A stretch of DNA of 64,000 bases from Rhizoclosmatium globosum (GCA_002104985.1 MCGO01000079.1:124001-188000); one strand, 5' to 3'. Shown: positions 21,635 through 33,943, counted from the stretch's first letter. Program-made: numbers and translations. The notes: a model not told the origin generated them from the letters alone.

Positions 21635-23708
21635 TCATTCAGCAAGCACTGTTCGCAAGAGGCCCGCTAGGATAGGCTTTCCAGACTGTTCTGCTCGATC
21701 TACAACCTCTTGGCTCGTGCGAAAACCGTGTTTCTTGATTTCCTCAAAGTAGAATGTCGTGAATTCAACTTCATATTCATGCAAGTCAAATTCAGATCGC
21801 GTTTCAAGCCATCCAATGAATGTTTCTCGCAAAGGGTTTCGCCGTTTCACCATTCTAAAGAGGAAATTCACAACTTCAGGAACAGGAGCAGCCCAATCAA
21901 AGTAAGTACGGTAAAATGCTCCAAGAACATCGTTCGTAATAGGAACGCCCTTTTCAAGCATCAATAGTACAGCTTCAGGAAAATCATTACGAAGGCTTCC
22001 CTCGCGAATTATGTGTGGAAAGTAATCAGGTCCAATTTGCCGATCCACTTCATATTTGTCTAGTAGATACCTAAAACGCACTGTTGCTCTTCCACGTTCC
22101 CATCCATCATATGAGGAGGTGTACAGCGACTTCGATGTTACTTGAGCACCCATTGACAACAGTTTATCAATACAAGTGATTGTTTCTTGACGCTTGTCTT
22201 TATCGTAGAAATGAAGCGCAACTTCTTCCAAGGCTGATGAATAGACTTCGTTACTGTAAATTCCAAGTCTAACCAGTACCGGCAATTTCTCGAAAAAGTA
22301 TGCATCATCAAAAGCCATGGGATACCCAGAACCAATTGGAGGAAAGCCGTCTCCAAGTACGGCAAAATTCACTTCATCTAAAACGTTTCCTGAAGATTCG
22401 GCCCATTGACGACACGCCATAAGTAACACTTCGACAAGTTCCCAATTTCTCCACATGAACGCGTTATGAATGGCATGTGTGCCGATAACGTTTGCCTCCA
22501 AGTAATTCTCCTGATCCGTCCATTTCGAGAGCAAATATTCAAGATATCCCTTAGACCCTGTTGAAGCCGCGTTCACAATTGTAACTTGATCAATCAAGCA
22601 TCCCGCCTTGATGAAGATATCGTTTAAATAATACCTTACATCTGAATCCGGTTTAACTGGAGAATAGCGAAGATGATTCCAGTCGTTGAGAACAATAACT
22701 CGTTCATAGGGGTTTATATTTACACCAGCCGATTCTAGGAGACTGGTTGTGGTGGGAATCACGCCGATTGCGAGAGCCACTTCAATGTGGCTTGCATCTG
22801 ACACGCCAAGTGCATTCCAGACAAGATTTGACTCATCTTCCGTCAATTGAGTGAACTCGCCGCCGAGGTGTGTTGATATCATCTCTTTGGCGAGAGAGAG
22901 GTAATTTCGTTTTATAGCAAACGCCACATTCGCCGCCGAATAGCTAGCTCCGTGTCCCAAAACTAAAAGCTGGACCAATTCCATATGCTGATCTAATATT
23001 AACTACAAAGTTGGTTAGATATAATATTCTAATTCCAAAAGGAGCAATCAACGCACCCGTTGCAAATCGAACACAACATTCTTCTTAGAAAGTTTTAATG
23101 CCAAAATAGTTGGCGTCAGAGTTGTAGGGTCAATTTGCAACAATGCACAGACTACCAAATCAAGAAATGAGGTTCGCAGTTTCGTTTAACAATTAACACT
23201 CACGTAGGTCCAAACGGCCATTTTTTCCTGCGTTCAATAGCGAGGACCGCATATGATCTTCAGAAATATGTGGGTTGCACGTATAAAACAGCTTGATATA
23301 CTCGACAGCATTCAGTTTTCTTGAAAGTTGCAATATGGGACATACTTGCGCGCGATCCAAGCAGGAGTACCTTGCTCCGTTCTGAAACATTATCTCCAGT
23401 ATTTCTCGAAATTGTGGCATGGTTGAGCACTTTGTGGCGAAGGTCATGAAGATAGCTTGACGTTTCCCATAGCATTCAAAGTAGAAGTTTGCCTTTGCAG
23501 CTGGGGACAGCCAGCAGTAAAGATACACGGACTTGCATAGGCGAGAGATCCGAGAGAGCTGCCTCATGTTTCCGAATGCCATCACAAAGATACGAGACCA
23601 AATTTCAGGGGGTAGGTACGGCGTGCTCTCTGGTGGAGGTATTGTACTCGCTTGGATCTCGGCATCAATGCTGAGAATGAGTTGCTCGAAAGGTTGATTT
23701 TGCGACAT
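21635..23708 (-). CDS. F-box-like/ankyrin-like protein, copy A
   Basis: ATG 23706-23708. The N-terminal exon carries STPYLPPEIWSRIFVMAF and NMRQLSRISRLCKSVYLY, an F-box-like helix pair. After two introns (near 23060-23205) a long exon follows (from near 22984) made of repeating helical units such as YSAANVAFAIKRNYLSLAKE and AIHNAFMWRNWELVEVLL that look like degenerate ankyrin repeats. About 640 residues, no signal peptide or membrane segment. F-box proteins of this type usually recruit substrates to SCF ubiquitin ligases; that role is inference. It stands head to head with copy B, 101 bp between start codons, and ends about 100 bp from the acetyltransferase stop. Confidence 0.8.
23473..23605 (-). 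repeat. F-box core conserved tract, copy A
   Basis: About 133 bp encoding the F-box-like core is nearly identical to an inverted copy at 23907-24039 (one visible difference inside the tract) while flanking coding DNA is clearly diverged. The two arms face each other across about 300 bp. A third, somewhat more diverged copy lies at 27645-27777. Confidence 0.75.
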
Positions 23709-23809
23709 TCTTTTGTGGCGGAGTTGGACTTTTCTTTTTGAATAAAATGAAGGGAGATCGGACTTAAGAACTCAGCCACGTTTTCTTTCGTCAAAACACA
23801 ACCATCACC

Positions 23810-25813
23810 ATGCAGCAGCCATTTGAACAGCTACTGTTGAGCATCGATGATGAGATTCAAGCCAATACCATTCCACAACCAGAAAGCACACCGTATTTAC
23901 CACCAGAGATTTGGTCTCGTATCTTTGTGATGACATTCGGAAACATGAGGCAGCTCTCTCGGATCTCTCGCCTATGCAAGTCCGTGTATCTTTACTGCTG
24001 GCTGTCCCCAGCTGCAAAGGCAAACTTCTACTTTGAATGTTACGGGAAACGACAGGCTATCTTCATGTTGCATGTCACAAACTGTTGGCGAAGCCCCCAG
24101 TTTCGTGAGATACTGACGATAATGATTAACAACGGAGGGGGATTCTCTTGTTTAGATCAATTCGGAAAAGCATGTCCTTTACTTCAGCTGATGAAACTTC
24201 CTGACGCCGTTGAATACATCCAGTTGTTTTATTCATGCGACCCTCATATTTCCGAAGACCACATGCGGTATGCTTTGGGCCTTGCTGTAAAGAATGGGCG
24301 GTTGGATCTCGTTTGTGCCTTGTTGCAAGAAAATCCAGCATCTGTTAAACCATCAACTCTGAATGCACATCTTGAGGAAAAAGGAGTTGAATATGATTTG
24401 AAACAAGTGAGTTAATTATGTACTGCCTTCGTCCGTGCTTACATTTCCAAATAGTTGATTGCAAGAAATCACAGAGAACTATTCTTTTTTCTTGCATCTG
24501 GTAAATCGAGTAATTTCTCTGCAGACGCAGTTGCATATGCCATCAAGATGGAATATTTGGAAGCAGCAAGGGAAATTGTAAATGCACGACTGGACTATCA
24601 TTCCACCCAACTAAGCCAACATGATTCCAATCGTGTGTGGTATGAACTCGGTTACAAGAACTTAACTCACGTCGAAGTTGCTCTTTCACTGGGAGTAGCA
24701 CCAACATATAACAGCTTCTTATCTTCTTCTGGCTTGTTTCAATATGTCTATTTCGAGAATTTGATGGTGCGTCAAAGTTGGGATCATTTGGAAAACCCCA
24801 AAATCGCGTTGAAACACGATAGCCTTCTCTTTGCCGACTTATTTGTCAGAGCTGGATTTCTCATCAACCAAATGATTCTTGTCAACGCCGTTTACACTGG
24901 AGCCAAAGAGTATGTTCAATACCTTCTCGAAAAATGGAGCAATCAAGATAATTACTTGGAGACCAACATAATATGTTCTTACACATTCTGCAATGCCTTT
25001 ATGTGGCGCAACTGGGAGCTGGTAGAAATATTGATATCCGCTTGTCGGAAATGGGCTGAAGTTTCCGGCCAACCCTTCACGGAGGCACTCAATCTTGCTG
25101 ATTCAGAAGATGTCCCCAATATTATAGTCTCTCCAATGACTCTCGACGATCTCTTCTTCTTTACAAAAGTTCCTATACTTGTGAAGCTAAATGTATTCCC
25201 CGAAACCATCTACACTTTCGCGTTGGAAGAAATTGCCCACCGCTTTCATGAGGAGTCTCACTGGCCGGAAGCTCGTACTTGTATGGAAAAATTGTTCTCA
25301 TTAGGAGCAAAAATCACTTCAAAGGCCGTAATAAACTCGTCACAACCGACACAAGGAGATGCTGGAATGGGCGCATCATCTAGTTTCAAATTCCTTTGGG
25401 AGAGATTTGAATTGGAACGTAATATCGGGTTTGTTCACTTTCCAGAAGTGATTTTGTACGCCAATGATGGAAGCAAAGAGATTATCGAAATGATTCTTCG
25501 AAAGGGTGTTCCTGTTACTCAAGTCGTTCTGCTGAATTTGTACTTCCTATTCTTTCGATTTTCTCCCGTGGAACCGCTGGCCCACATACTTCTGAAAGCT
25601 GTCAAACCAGGCAATTTGCTTCAACATACATTCTTGGATTATCTGGAGACCATGGAAAGCATCGATTTGTATGAGTCTGACGAAAAATGTGTGGAATCTT
25701 TTTTCAGCCTTCTCCAAGAATATCGATTTGAAACAACACAGGACGTTGTTGATCGAGCTCTAACTTCTGGGAAACCTGTGTTCGCAAAGTTATTGGGGAA
25801 AATGGTGCAATAA
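23810..25813 (+). CDS. F-box-like/ankyrin-like protein, copy B
   Basis: ATG 23810. Two exons joined near 24409-24454 (DLKQ|LIARNHRELFFFLASG). The N-terminus has the same F-box-like block as copy A (LPPEIWSRIFVMTF), and the rest is ankyrin-like helical repeat (AVAYAIKMEYLEAAREIVNA, YTFCNAFMWRNWELVEILIS). Compared with A it lacks the first intron after the GRLDL motif, so the DNA reads straight into VCALLQENPAS. About 650 residues; soluble. The stop codon is 15 bp from the stop of copy C on the opposite strand, so the 3' ends must overlap in transcripts. Confidence 0.8.
23907..24039 (+). repeat. F-box core conserved tract, copy B (inverted relative to A)
   Basis: Inverted partner of 23473-23605. 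Codes for FGNMRQLSRISRLCKSVYLY and neighbours. The sharp edges of the near-identity within otherwise diverged exons suggest gene conversion rather than uniform divergence. Confidence 0.75.
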
Positions 25814-25828
25814 ACGTTCTACATTCTT

Positions 25829-27874
25829 TTATTGTCTGCTTTCCTTGTTAGCTATTGTCAGGGTTTGGAGAAGTCTTGCAAAGTTCTGCTGATTACCAGA
25901 AGCAATGACACGGCTAACGACTTCACGGGTCGTACTGAAACCAAAATCTCGGAACTTGGTGAACATGGCTTCGGCATATTCTAAATCGTATCCATCGAAA
26001 TCAAAACCAAAATTGTCTGCTAAATAGCTCATAAAGCTTTCTCGAAGTGGATTTCCTGGTTGTACAGCACCTAATACGGCATCGACAATAGGGGAATCCA
26101 ACGAATACAGATAGCTACGAAATACTGCTTCAAGAACTTCCTCAGTTACGATAGCTCCTTTCGCCAGAATCAGTTGTACATCTTCGTAACAATGATCACT
26201 CAAAATGCTTGCAAAGTCGGGGAATCCATCTCGTGAATTGACTTCAAACTTATCCAACAGATATTTAAAACGTAGCGTTGGTTTGGAACTATCCGATCTA
26301 TTCCATGTCGCCCTGTAGATCACCCGGGATGTAACAACAGCACCGAGGGAAATAAGCTTTTCTATGGCTGCCATAACTGTCGGAAATTCATTCTCTTCAC
26401 TGCATTCAGCTGCAATAGCTTCAAGCGACAGTGTATAGATATCGTCAGAATACACTTCAACTTCGACAAGACGAGAAATATTCTCAAAGTAGAAGCTGTC
26501 ATCAGCAGTCATAGGAAACGGAACTTCAACTCCATCATCTTCATCGGGTTGGGCAATGAGATAATTTCCGACTTCACCGGACCATCGGCAGCATTCATTC
26601 AGGAGCGTCTCTACAAAATCCCAATCCCGCCACATGAAAGCGTTGTGAATAGCGTTCGTGCTAATGATGTTCACAGATTGGTAATTTTCTTGCTCTTTCC
26701 ATTTCAGCAGCAGATATTCGACATACTCCTTGTGACCCGTTGACACGGCATTTTCAAGAACTGACTTATTGAGAAGGTTTGTGTTCTTGAGAAGAAGATT
26801 GTTGATATGATAGGCGTTCCCACTCAACGTTGGTGCGGGCGCACGAATGTGATCCCAGTTCTGAAGTCTTCTGACACTGTAAATATGCTGTCGTGTTCCA
26901 AAAAGTCCTGACGAAATTAATACACTGTTTGGAGTAGGCGACACGCCAATAGAAAGCGCTGTTTCGACTTGATTTGGCTCTGTGAGGTCAAGTGCTCGCC
27001 ATACATCGTCTGAATCATCCTCATTCAAAGTCTTTATGGGTGGGTCTAAGTGGCGAGAAATCATTTCCTGTGCTACCGTCAAGTAACCTTTTTTAATGGC
27101 GAATGCAACCGTCAAGGCCGAAAAGCGAGTCGCGTTGCTAGAAACAAGAAGCATAACCAGTTCGGTGTGATTATCGAGCATCAACTAAACTTGCAAATTA
27201 CTAAAATTACTGCGAAATATTTAAGTCGCACCTGCTTTATATCAAACTCAACCCCTTTCTCTCGAAGTCTAGTAGACAGTTTTGCTGGTGTAATGGTTGT
27301 AGGATCTTCTTGTAACAAAGCACAGACTGTTGCGCGAGTTATTTAGTGATTGAGAGAATCCAAATTGAAACTTACTCAGGTCCAACCTGCCGCACTTTCC
27401 AGCATTCCGCAGCGAATATCTCATATGCTCATCTGAAATATGTGGATTGCACGAGTAAAAGAGTTTGATGTAATCAACAGCATCGGAATGTTTCATAAAC
27501 TGAAGCAAAGGACAGCTTTGAGCACGATCCAAGCAGGAGTACTTTGCCCCTCTTTGAATCATTATTGCTAGGATCTCGCGAAACTGTGGCACTCGATAAC
27601 ACTTTGTGGCGAAGGCCATGAAGATTGCTTGTCGCTTCCCATAGCATTCAAAGTAGAAGTTTGCTTTAGCAGCTGGGGATAACCAGCAGTAAAGGTACAC
27701 GGACTTGCACAGGCGAGAGATCCGAGAGAGCTGCCTCATGTTTCCGAATGCCATCACAAAGATACGAGACCAAATCTCGGGTGGGAGGTATGGCGTGCTC
27801 TCTGGGGGAATGAAACTGTCCTCAATCTCATCATCGATGCTGAGAATGAGTTGTTCGAACGGTTGTGACAGCAT
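25829..27874 (-). CDS. F-box-like/ankyrin-like protein, copy C
   Basis: ATG 27872-27874 gives MLSQPFEQLILSIDDEIEDS, then the shared F-box-like block. Introns near 27185-27235 and 27330-27375 separate the N-terminal exon, a short linking exon and the long repeat exon. The repeat part contains TRFSALTVAFAIKKGYLTVA and AIHNAFMWRDWDFVETLL, matching copies A, B and D. About 630 residues. Same family and same caveats as copy A: F-box and ankyrin identity are inferred from pattern. Tail to tail with copy B and followed upstream by copy D in the same direction. Confidence 0.8.
27645..27777 (-). repeat. F-box core conserved tract, copy C
   Basis: Third copy of the F-box core tract, in gene C, with about half a dozen differences from A and B by eye, most of them silent. 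Supports either strong constraint on the core or repeated conversion among the cluster. Confidence 0.6.
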
Positions 27875-28014
27875 TCTGTTCCCGCAATCTTTTTGACAGT
27901 TGATCAGAGTGTGTTTCGTCTTTTGTTTTCAGTTGTGGCAGAGTTTCCAGTCCGCATCCTGTTCCATCACTTGCAATCCTCGTTCGAATAATTACAAACA
28001 TGATTAGTTAAGGT

Positions 28015-30144
28015 TTATTTCTTCTTCTTTCCAAATTGTTTTGACCTCATCATCATCTTCTCATGAAATTGCTTCCGACGCATCACGTTTCGCATCTCCT
28101 CTTTCGTCACCATCTTCAGTATTCCAAGAAGTAGAGGCTTATTTCCCGAAGCTTGCACTTGATCCAATACTTCCTGCGGCACCCAAAACCCATACTCTTG
28201 CAACTTAACGATGAAAGCCTTGGTTCGGTGATAATTATAATTGTCGAGATCGTTATGAAAAGTTTCCGTAATTTGACCAAAGTATGTCTTCAACAGTGAA
28301 TTTCCTGGTTTTACTGCACTCAGCACCTCACCAACAACTGGATGGTCCAAGTTAGAAAAATCCTCGTATAGTGCGCCAAGAATTGCAGCAGTAACAGGAA
28401 TTCCTTTAGCGAGAATCAATTGAACATCTTCGAGGCATTTGTGTCCAATCACATATCCAAAATCTTTAAACTCAGATTGAGGATCCAATGCGAATTTGTC
28501 CAACAGAAACTTGAAGCGCAGACTAGATTTGGAGGTGTCCGACCTATTCAAAGTAGCATTGTACAAAGCTTTTGATGTTACAACCGCCCCAAACTCAAGC
28601 AATTTTACCATACACTCCTCAGTTTTAGCAAACTCGTCATCAGTCGATATTCTTGCCATCCTTTCCAATGAGAGAGTAAATACATCCGTTGGATAGACTC
28701 CAAGGTTGACTAATTCAGGAATTCTTGTGAAATAGTACTCGTCTGAAGCGCTAGATGGAACCGGAACAAAGTCGCTTTCGTCTACTGGTTCCGGACCAGC
28801 AAGTAAATGCACAAAATCCTCTCCAGATTTGTTTGCTTGTTCAGCCCATCTACGGCAGGCATCAATCAAAAGCTCTACAAGATTCCAGTCTCGTCGCAAG
28901 AACGCGTTATGAAAAGTATGGGTACTGAGGATGTTCAGGCTTGTATAATTGTGTTGCTGTTGCCACTTAGTCAACAGATATTCAACATATTCCTTGTGAC
29001 CCGTTGATACTGCATTTGTAATGACTACTTGATTGATTAGATCCGTTGCCTTGAGAAGTATGTCGTTGGCCTGAACTACTGTTGGGCTGAGAACGGTATT
29101 TGGCATGTGCTCCCAACTAGAAAGCCGAATGATTCTTTCAAGATTTAACGGGGATGAAAACAGACCTGACGAAATCAACAGACTGCTTCCCGTTGGAGAC
29201 ACACCGGCTTTCAACGCAGACTCAATGATGCCAATGTCTGGAATTCCAAGAGCTAGCCACACGTTGTTGGAGTCAGCTTCATTTAAGACAGAGGCAGATG
29301 TTGTCTTCAAATGCAGGGATATCATTTCCTGAGCCTTGGCCACTTGATTATCCCTTATTGCTAAAGCCACTGCCTTCGCAGAAAATTGTCCAGACCCCAT
29401 TGCAAGAGCTATCACCAATTCTGTGTAATTGTTTTGTCTCAACTATAGTTTCAATCGTCAGTTTAAAAATACCCAATATGTCCCAAAAACCCCTCACCTT
29501 CTCAATATCGAAGTTGATCCTCCTCGTTTTGAGATGAGCAAAAAGCTTCAATGGGGTCAACGTTGCAAGATCTTCTTGAAGCAAAGCTGAAACTATAATT
29601 AAATGGGTGAGAAAGGAACCGTGTATGGCTGTTGCGAAGACTCACTGATGTTCAACCGCCCGCTATTTACCGCATCATACAACGCAGTATTTAAGTGCTT
29701 ATCGGAAATGTGTGGCTTACAAGTGTAGAACAGCTTGATGTTGTCAACAGCATTTGGTAAACCCGACAGAAGCTGCAAGGGACATCCGACTCCTTTCAAA
29801 TGGCATGAGAAGCTACAACCATTGAGGATCATGCTCTTCATTATCTCTTGGAACTCTGGGATGGTCCAGCACTTTGTTTTAAAGGCCATATATATTGCGA
29901 GCTGCTTTCCATGCCGATTGATGAAGAAGTTGGCTTTGGCGGCGGGAGAGAGCCAGCAATAACCATAGACGTACTTGTTTAGGCGAGAGATTTGGGAGAG
30001 TTGATTGATAGTTTTACAACTGTGGAAGAAGATGCGAGTCCAGACCTCTGGAGGAAGGGTTGGAAGAGATTGATGTTGTGAAGCAGGAGTATCGACTGCC
30101 AAAGACTCGGAGTGAAAAGTGGTTTGATTGATTGGTTGCACCAT
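28015..30144 (-). CDS. F-box-like/ankyrin-like protein, copy D (most diverged)
   Basis: The open frame starts at a TTG, but the first ATG is 30142-30144 (MVQPINQTTF). The F-box-like block is diverged: LPPEVWTRIFFHS, INQLSQISRLNKYVYGYCWL. Two introns near 29443-29500 and 29590-29645 lead into the long ankyrin-like exon (QFSAKAVALAIRDNQVAKAQ, TFHNAFLRRDWNLVELLID). Unlike the other copies it ends with a basic tail (RNVMRRKQFHEKMMMRSKQF) that could be a nuclear localisation signal. About 655 residues. It appears the oldest branch of this local family. Confidence 0.78.
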
Positions 30145-30856
30145 TTCAGACAAGTTCTCGAAAGTCTTTCCTGAACCAATCAATCAAACCTTTATCTACA
30201 ACTACCATTAATCTTTATACATGATAATAGAGATGGTATAGTGTATTCGTCAGCTTTCAATGAGAAGAAGAGACTGCCAGCGTCACACCATCATCCTGCC
30301 GAATCAAAATATGGCTATTGCAGGTCATTAGCCACAAATATCCACTAAATCCACTGTAAAAACCTTTGATCCGTCTCGATTAAGACTGTCACATCTCCAA
30401 GTCTCGTTGAGGTGTCCACCGTCAGTCCAAGCGACGAAGCCAGCAGCTTCTCGATTCGGGACGCCCGTGAAGCAATTGACAGAATTGTTCCTGACGTTGA
30501 AGGAGTCGCCTTTCCGCGAACTGTTGATGTAATGTCAGCTTTTCAACTCGAGGGAAGCTGGAGGTCGCTTACCACCCAGGCAGAGTCCTTCTTCGTCTGT
30601 AGCAAGTACGCTCTTCACTTTGTCTGTTGCGGCGCTGGAGAATGAGAGTAAGTACCTCTCGTTTGGGACTTGGATGGTTTCAAACAGAGGCCGATCCTCA
30701 TGGGATATTGGTAGATTACGTTACATTTCATCGAGTGTCCGGTTGAGTGCAGTTTCCATGATTGACGGCTTTGAACAAGAATGGTGATGATTTGAGCAGA
30801 GTTTCTTCTCATTGATTTATTTGATTCCTCATCAGAACTAAGAACAACTTAATAAT
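30145..30856. other. Region without a supported gene
   Basis: About 700 bp. A short plus-strand frame near 30412-30645 lacks an ATG and has no recognised domain; the opposite frame is also weak. No RNA gene, repeat or regulatory site recognised. Confidence 0.4.
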
Positions 30857-31253
30857 CTAAGGCCGCAGCATCTGAAGCAGAACAAGACCAAACGCAATCC
30901 ATAATAATACAAGAAGGACAGAGGAAACAGCGACGAGAATGCGAGCTGTTGATGCATTTGTACGCGAAACTGTGAGTGATTCAACGTCAGTGGCATGTGG
31001 ATCAACCTGGATTAATTGGGAGGACGTTAAAGGATAAGCTGGTTAGTTCCGCAGCGAGGCAGAGTAAAGGACAGACTGGAAGCACCTTTGACGAGAACCA
31101 CACGGCTGCTAAAGCTGTTGGAAGTGCACATGGACACACTAGTGATAACACAGATACTATCAGGGCTTCTCCTAGCGGTGCTGTGGGTCGGGGTTGCTGT
31201 GGAAGGTCGTCCAGAAGGAGAGGTGTGTTTGCTGAGTCCGCTGTGGATTCCAT
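30857..31253 (-). CDS. Possible small membrane protein
   Basis: ATG 31251-31253 starts a polar N-terminus with NTPLLLDDLPQQPRPTAPLG followed by a hydrophobic segment (EALIVSVLSLVCPCALPTAL). A 37-nt GT..AG intron near 30970-31006 can join a second hydrophobic helix (ARILVAVSSVLLVLLWIAFG) ending LLQMLRP at TAG 30857-30859. The two-helix arrangement with a CPC motif at the end of the first helix is faintly like CD225/dispanin proteins, but this is only a pattern. A competing splice (47 nt near 31040-31090) would truncate it. Low confidence that it is a gene. Confidence 0.3.
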
Positions 31254-31482
31254 TCTTCTTTTTCCCTCATCTTTCCAGTAATTCTTTCTGCCGGAATTTA
31301 GAAGATATAAAAAAGAGAATAAGGGGGTGTTCATGAGTTCTTGAACCGTGAACGTACCTTGTAAGCTTCAGGAGCATTACCCATAAGTTTGATCGGAGCA
31401 GTGAGTAATTACCTTCCTTACATGAATACCTAAGAAAAAGTGCCTCACAGAAGCCGAGAGTCCCAAGCAATTTTGTTCCCAA

Positions 31483-33197
31483 ATGGCTACGTCATCCGTT
31501 GAAGCTGCCGCCGAGATTGCCGTGGACTCCAAGGACCAGCAAGCGATCCAAACCCGCAAGCGTAACAAGTACATCATCATCGGTGTCGCTGCGGTCGTTC
31601 TGGTCACAGCAGCCAGTTTGATTGGGTACTTTGCCTCCAGACCCAAAGATTCAACCTCGAACCCGGTCTCCCCTTCGCAGAATGCAACTGCCACTGCCAC
31701 TGCTACTGCTGCTGTAAACTCCACACAGTCAACTGCCAAGCCGGGACTCTCTCGGCGCAAGCTGTACGGTTACTATGGAGCGAATGCCATGGGTAAGTAC
31801 TGTGATTGTAAAATCTCCACTCCCACCACTCACTCAAACCTAACCACTAGCGAACGGCGTTGATATCACAAGAGGAACTCTCCCACCACCACCTCAGTCC
31901 CAGTCGTACTTGTACCAGCGGCCTTTGAAGTACTACTGTGATACTGGTTACTTTGACACAATCAATCTGGCCTTTTTGAATCTGTTTGGTGGAGGCAACG
32001 GAGAATTCACTATCACTTTTGGAGCTTTCAATCAGAGTCAGTACGCAGGGACTTATGTCTACAAGGGAGATGGAAAGGAGACGAACGGTGACTGGACGGT
32101 GAGTGGTCCTCAGACACAAATCAATCTTGAGCGGTAGCTGTGACAGCAAACTCTGGATGTACACCGTTTTATGGGCTTTGATATCTGTATGGGGCTGAGT
32201 AATCGATTTGGATGACGGGGGCCTTTATATTATACTGGTCGAACCTGTAAACTAATAAGCCAATATAGGTCCAATCCTACCTCAATCTTGGTAAAGACAT
32301 TCAGTACTGCCAGAATGTTCACTCTGTGAAAGTTGTCATGTCTCTTGGCGGTGACAAAATCTCAGCCTACAGTTTCTCTGCAGGAGATGGAAAGCGATAC
32401 GCTAAAATCTTTTACGATATGTTCCTCGATGGAAACGGCCCTGTTCGTCCATTTGGACCTGGCGTGAAACTGGACGGTATTGAGCTCGATATTGAAAAGA
32501 ACCCAGCCAATGTGTACCCAACGTATGGCCCATCGCCATGGAATCAAGAAATGATTGATTGCTCACAAACCTGCGTGCATTGTCTCCATCTGTTCTTTTA
32601 GCTGTTGTACCTCAATGCTATCTCGGTAACTTGAAATACCTGGGTAAAGATGAAAATGTCGGCGACGTGATTTCAGGCGCTGCCAAGTACATTGACTACC
32701 TGATTGTGCAATACTACAACAACCCACAATGTTCATATCCATTCAACTTCAATTTCGATGCATGGACCAAGCTTTACCCAGGACCGATTGTGGTTGGTCT
32801 CGCTGGAGATTGGACATCTGCGATTTCTGGAGGATTTTTGGAACCAGGGCCATTACAAGCTGTATATGATATGATCAAGAATAGTCCTCAATTCGGCGGG
32901 TTCTCTGTGTATGACGTTTCTTCTTCAACTCCACCTGCCACGTGCATAATATGACGTACACAGACGATACTGGACCATTCTCAATTATGCTAGCACATTG
33001 AGAGATGTTTTGGATGGAAAGATTGTTGGATCTGGTTATCCTCCACAAGGTCCGCACAAAGTAACGCGGACCTTTCAACAAGGTGTGGTGGTACTTGGAT
33101 CCATGCAAACTCAGTGTGCAGTATGAAAAAGTGCGATCCATACAACCCACAGTGTGGACCAAACATGGGATGCTTCATGTTCTTGGCGAACTGCTGA
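31483..33197 (+). CDS. Membrane-anchored GH18 chitinase (class III-like)
   Basis: ATG 31483; type II membrane anchor (YIIIGVAAVVLVTAASLIGY) after a short cytosolic tail, then a Ser/Thr linker. The GH18 barrel shows KLYGYYGANAMG, INLAFLNLFGGG, KVVMSLGG and the catalytic strand LDGIELDIE, with the proton-donor Glu present but the second Asp of the usual DGxDxDxE replaced by Glu. Later: YIDYLIVQYYNNPQC and GPIVVGLAGDW. A 55-nt intron near 32913-32967 removes an early stop and adds YWTILNYASTLRDVLDGK. A Cys-rich tail (CDPYNPQCGPNMGCF) seems to follow, ending at 33195-33197, but the last splice is unsure. Likely cuts chitin in wall remodelling or substrate attack. Confidence 0.8.
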
Positions 33198-33337
33198 TTC
33201 CCTTCCCTCTTTCAAATTGCTGTTTCATTTTTGTTGGAGGTCTCATATTATCATCACGTAGATATAAACGGGTTTACATTGTTTACTTTTACAAGCATGA
33301 GATATCTATGGTAAATAATGAGATAACAGGTAAGGAT

Positions 33338-33943
33338 CTAAGGCCTGTTGCCAAGTTGAGACTTGATCCAGGTCCCTTCCGGCACAAGAACCACAGCCAA
33401 ACCAGCTGAAGTAATGACAGCACTAGAAGCAACCATCATTCCAACACCCTTCGTATTTGGCTGGAACTTTCCTTGCGTCAACAGCTTCAACGTACTGAAA
33501 TAGCGAGCCGTCCCAAACGCCAAGAACATTCCCCCAATTCCAATCAAAGTCGCTGAAGCAAGGCGATCGGGACTCGACATTGCATGAGCCACGATCGCTT
33601 CAATCGACGGCAACTGATCCCTTTTCTGCCCCAACTGTGTCTGTGTCTGACTCCTCTGATCCACGAGCACCGGCGTCGGAGCAGCCGTCTTTGAACCCTG
33701 CCAATCAATCAACGGTGCTTGGTCGGGCTGTGGCTGTGGCTGTGGCTTGTTGTCGAGGCGGGTTCCGGCAAGGTTGGATCGTTGGTAGCCAAATGTCTCC
33801 AGGGCAATGCCAAGTCCAACGAATCCAAGGCCTGTGCGCGACCACGCGAGGAAGGTTCGTTCATTGGCTAAGTGGTCTCGTGCTGTTGAGCCGGTGTTGG
33901 GGAGGATCGTGGATGAGAAGAGTCGGGTAAAACGTGCTGCCAT
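33338..33943 (-). CDS. DUF202-family membrane protein
   Basis: Intronless; ATG 33941-33943 (MAARFTRLF). The signature ARDHLANERTFLAWSRTGLG is the hallmark of DUF202 (YidH-like) proteins, and is followed by a first helix (FVGLGIALETFGY). A Gln/Pro-rich insert of about 60 residues precedes LASATLIGIGGMFLAFGTAR and a third helix (MMVASSAVITSAGLAVVLVP). About 201 residues. In fungi these proteins are small membrane proteins of unknown function, some vacuolar with SPX-linked relatives. The basic, Ser/Thr-rich N-terminus could be a mitochondrial targeting sequence; that is inference. Confidence 0.85.
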   Translation of the reverse strand: MAARFTRLFSSTILPNTGSTARDHLANERTFLAWSRTGLGFVGLGIALETFGYQRSNLAGTRLDNKPQPQPQPDQAPLIDWQGSKTAAPTPVLVDQRSQTQTQLGQKRDQLPSIEAIVAHAMSSPDRLASATLIGIGGMFLAFGTARYFSTLKLLTQGKFQPNTKGVGMMVASSAVITSAGLAVVLVPEGTWIKSQLGNRP

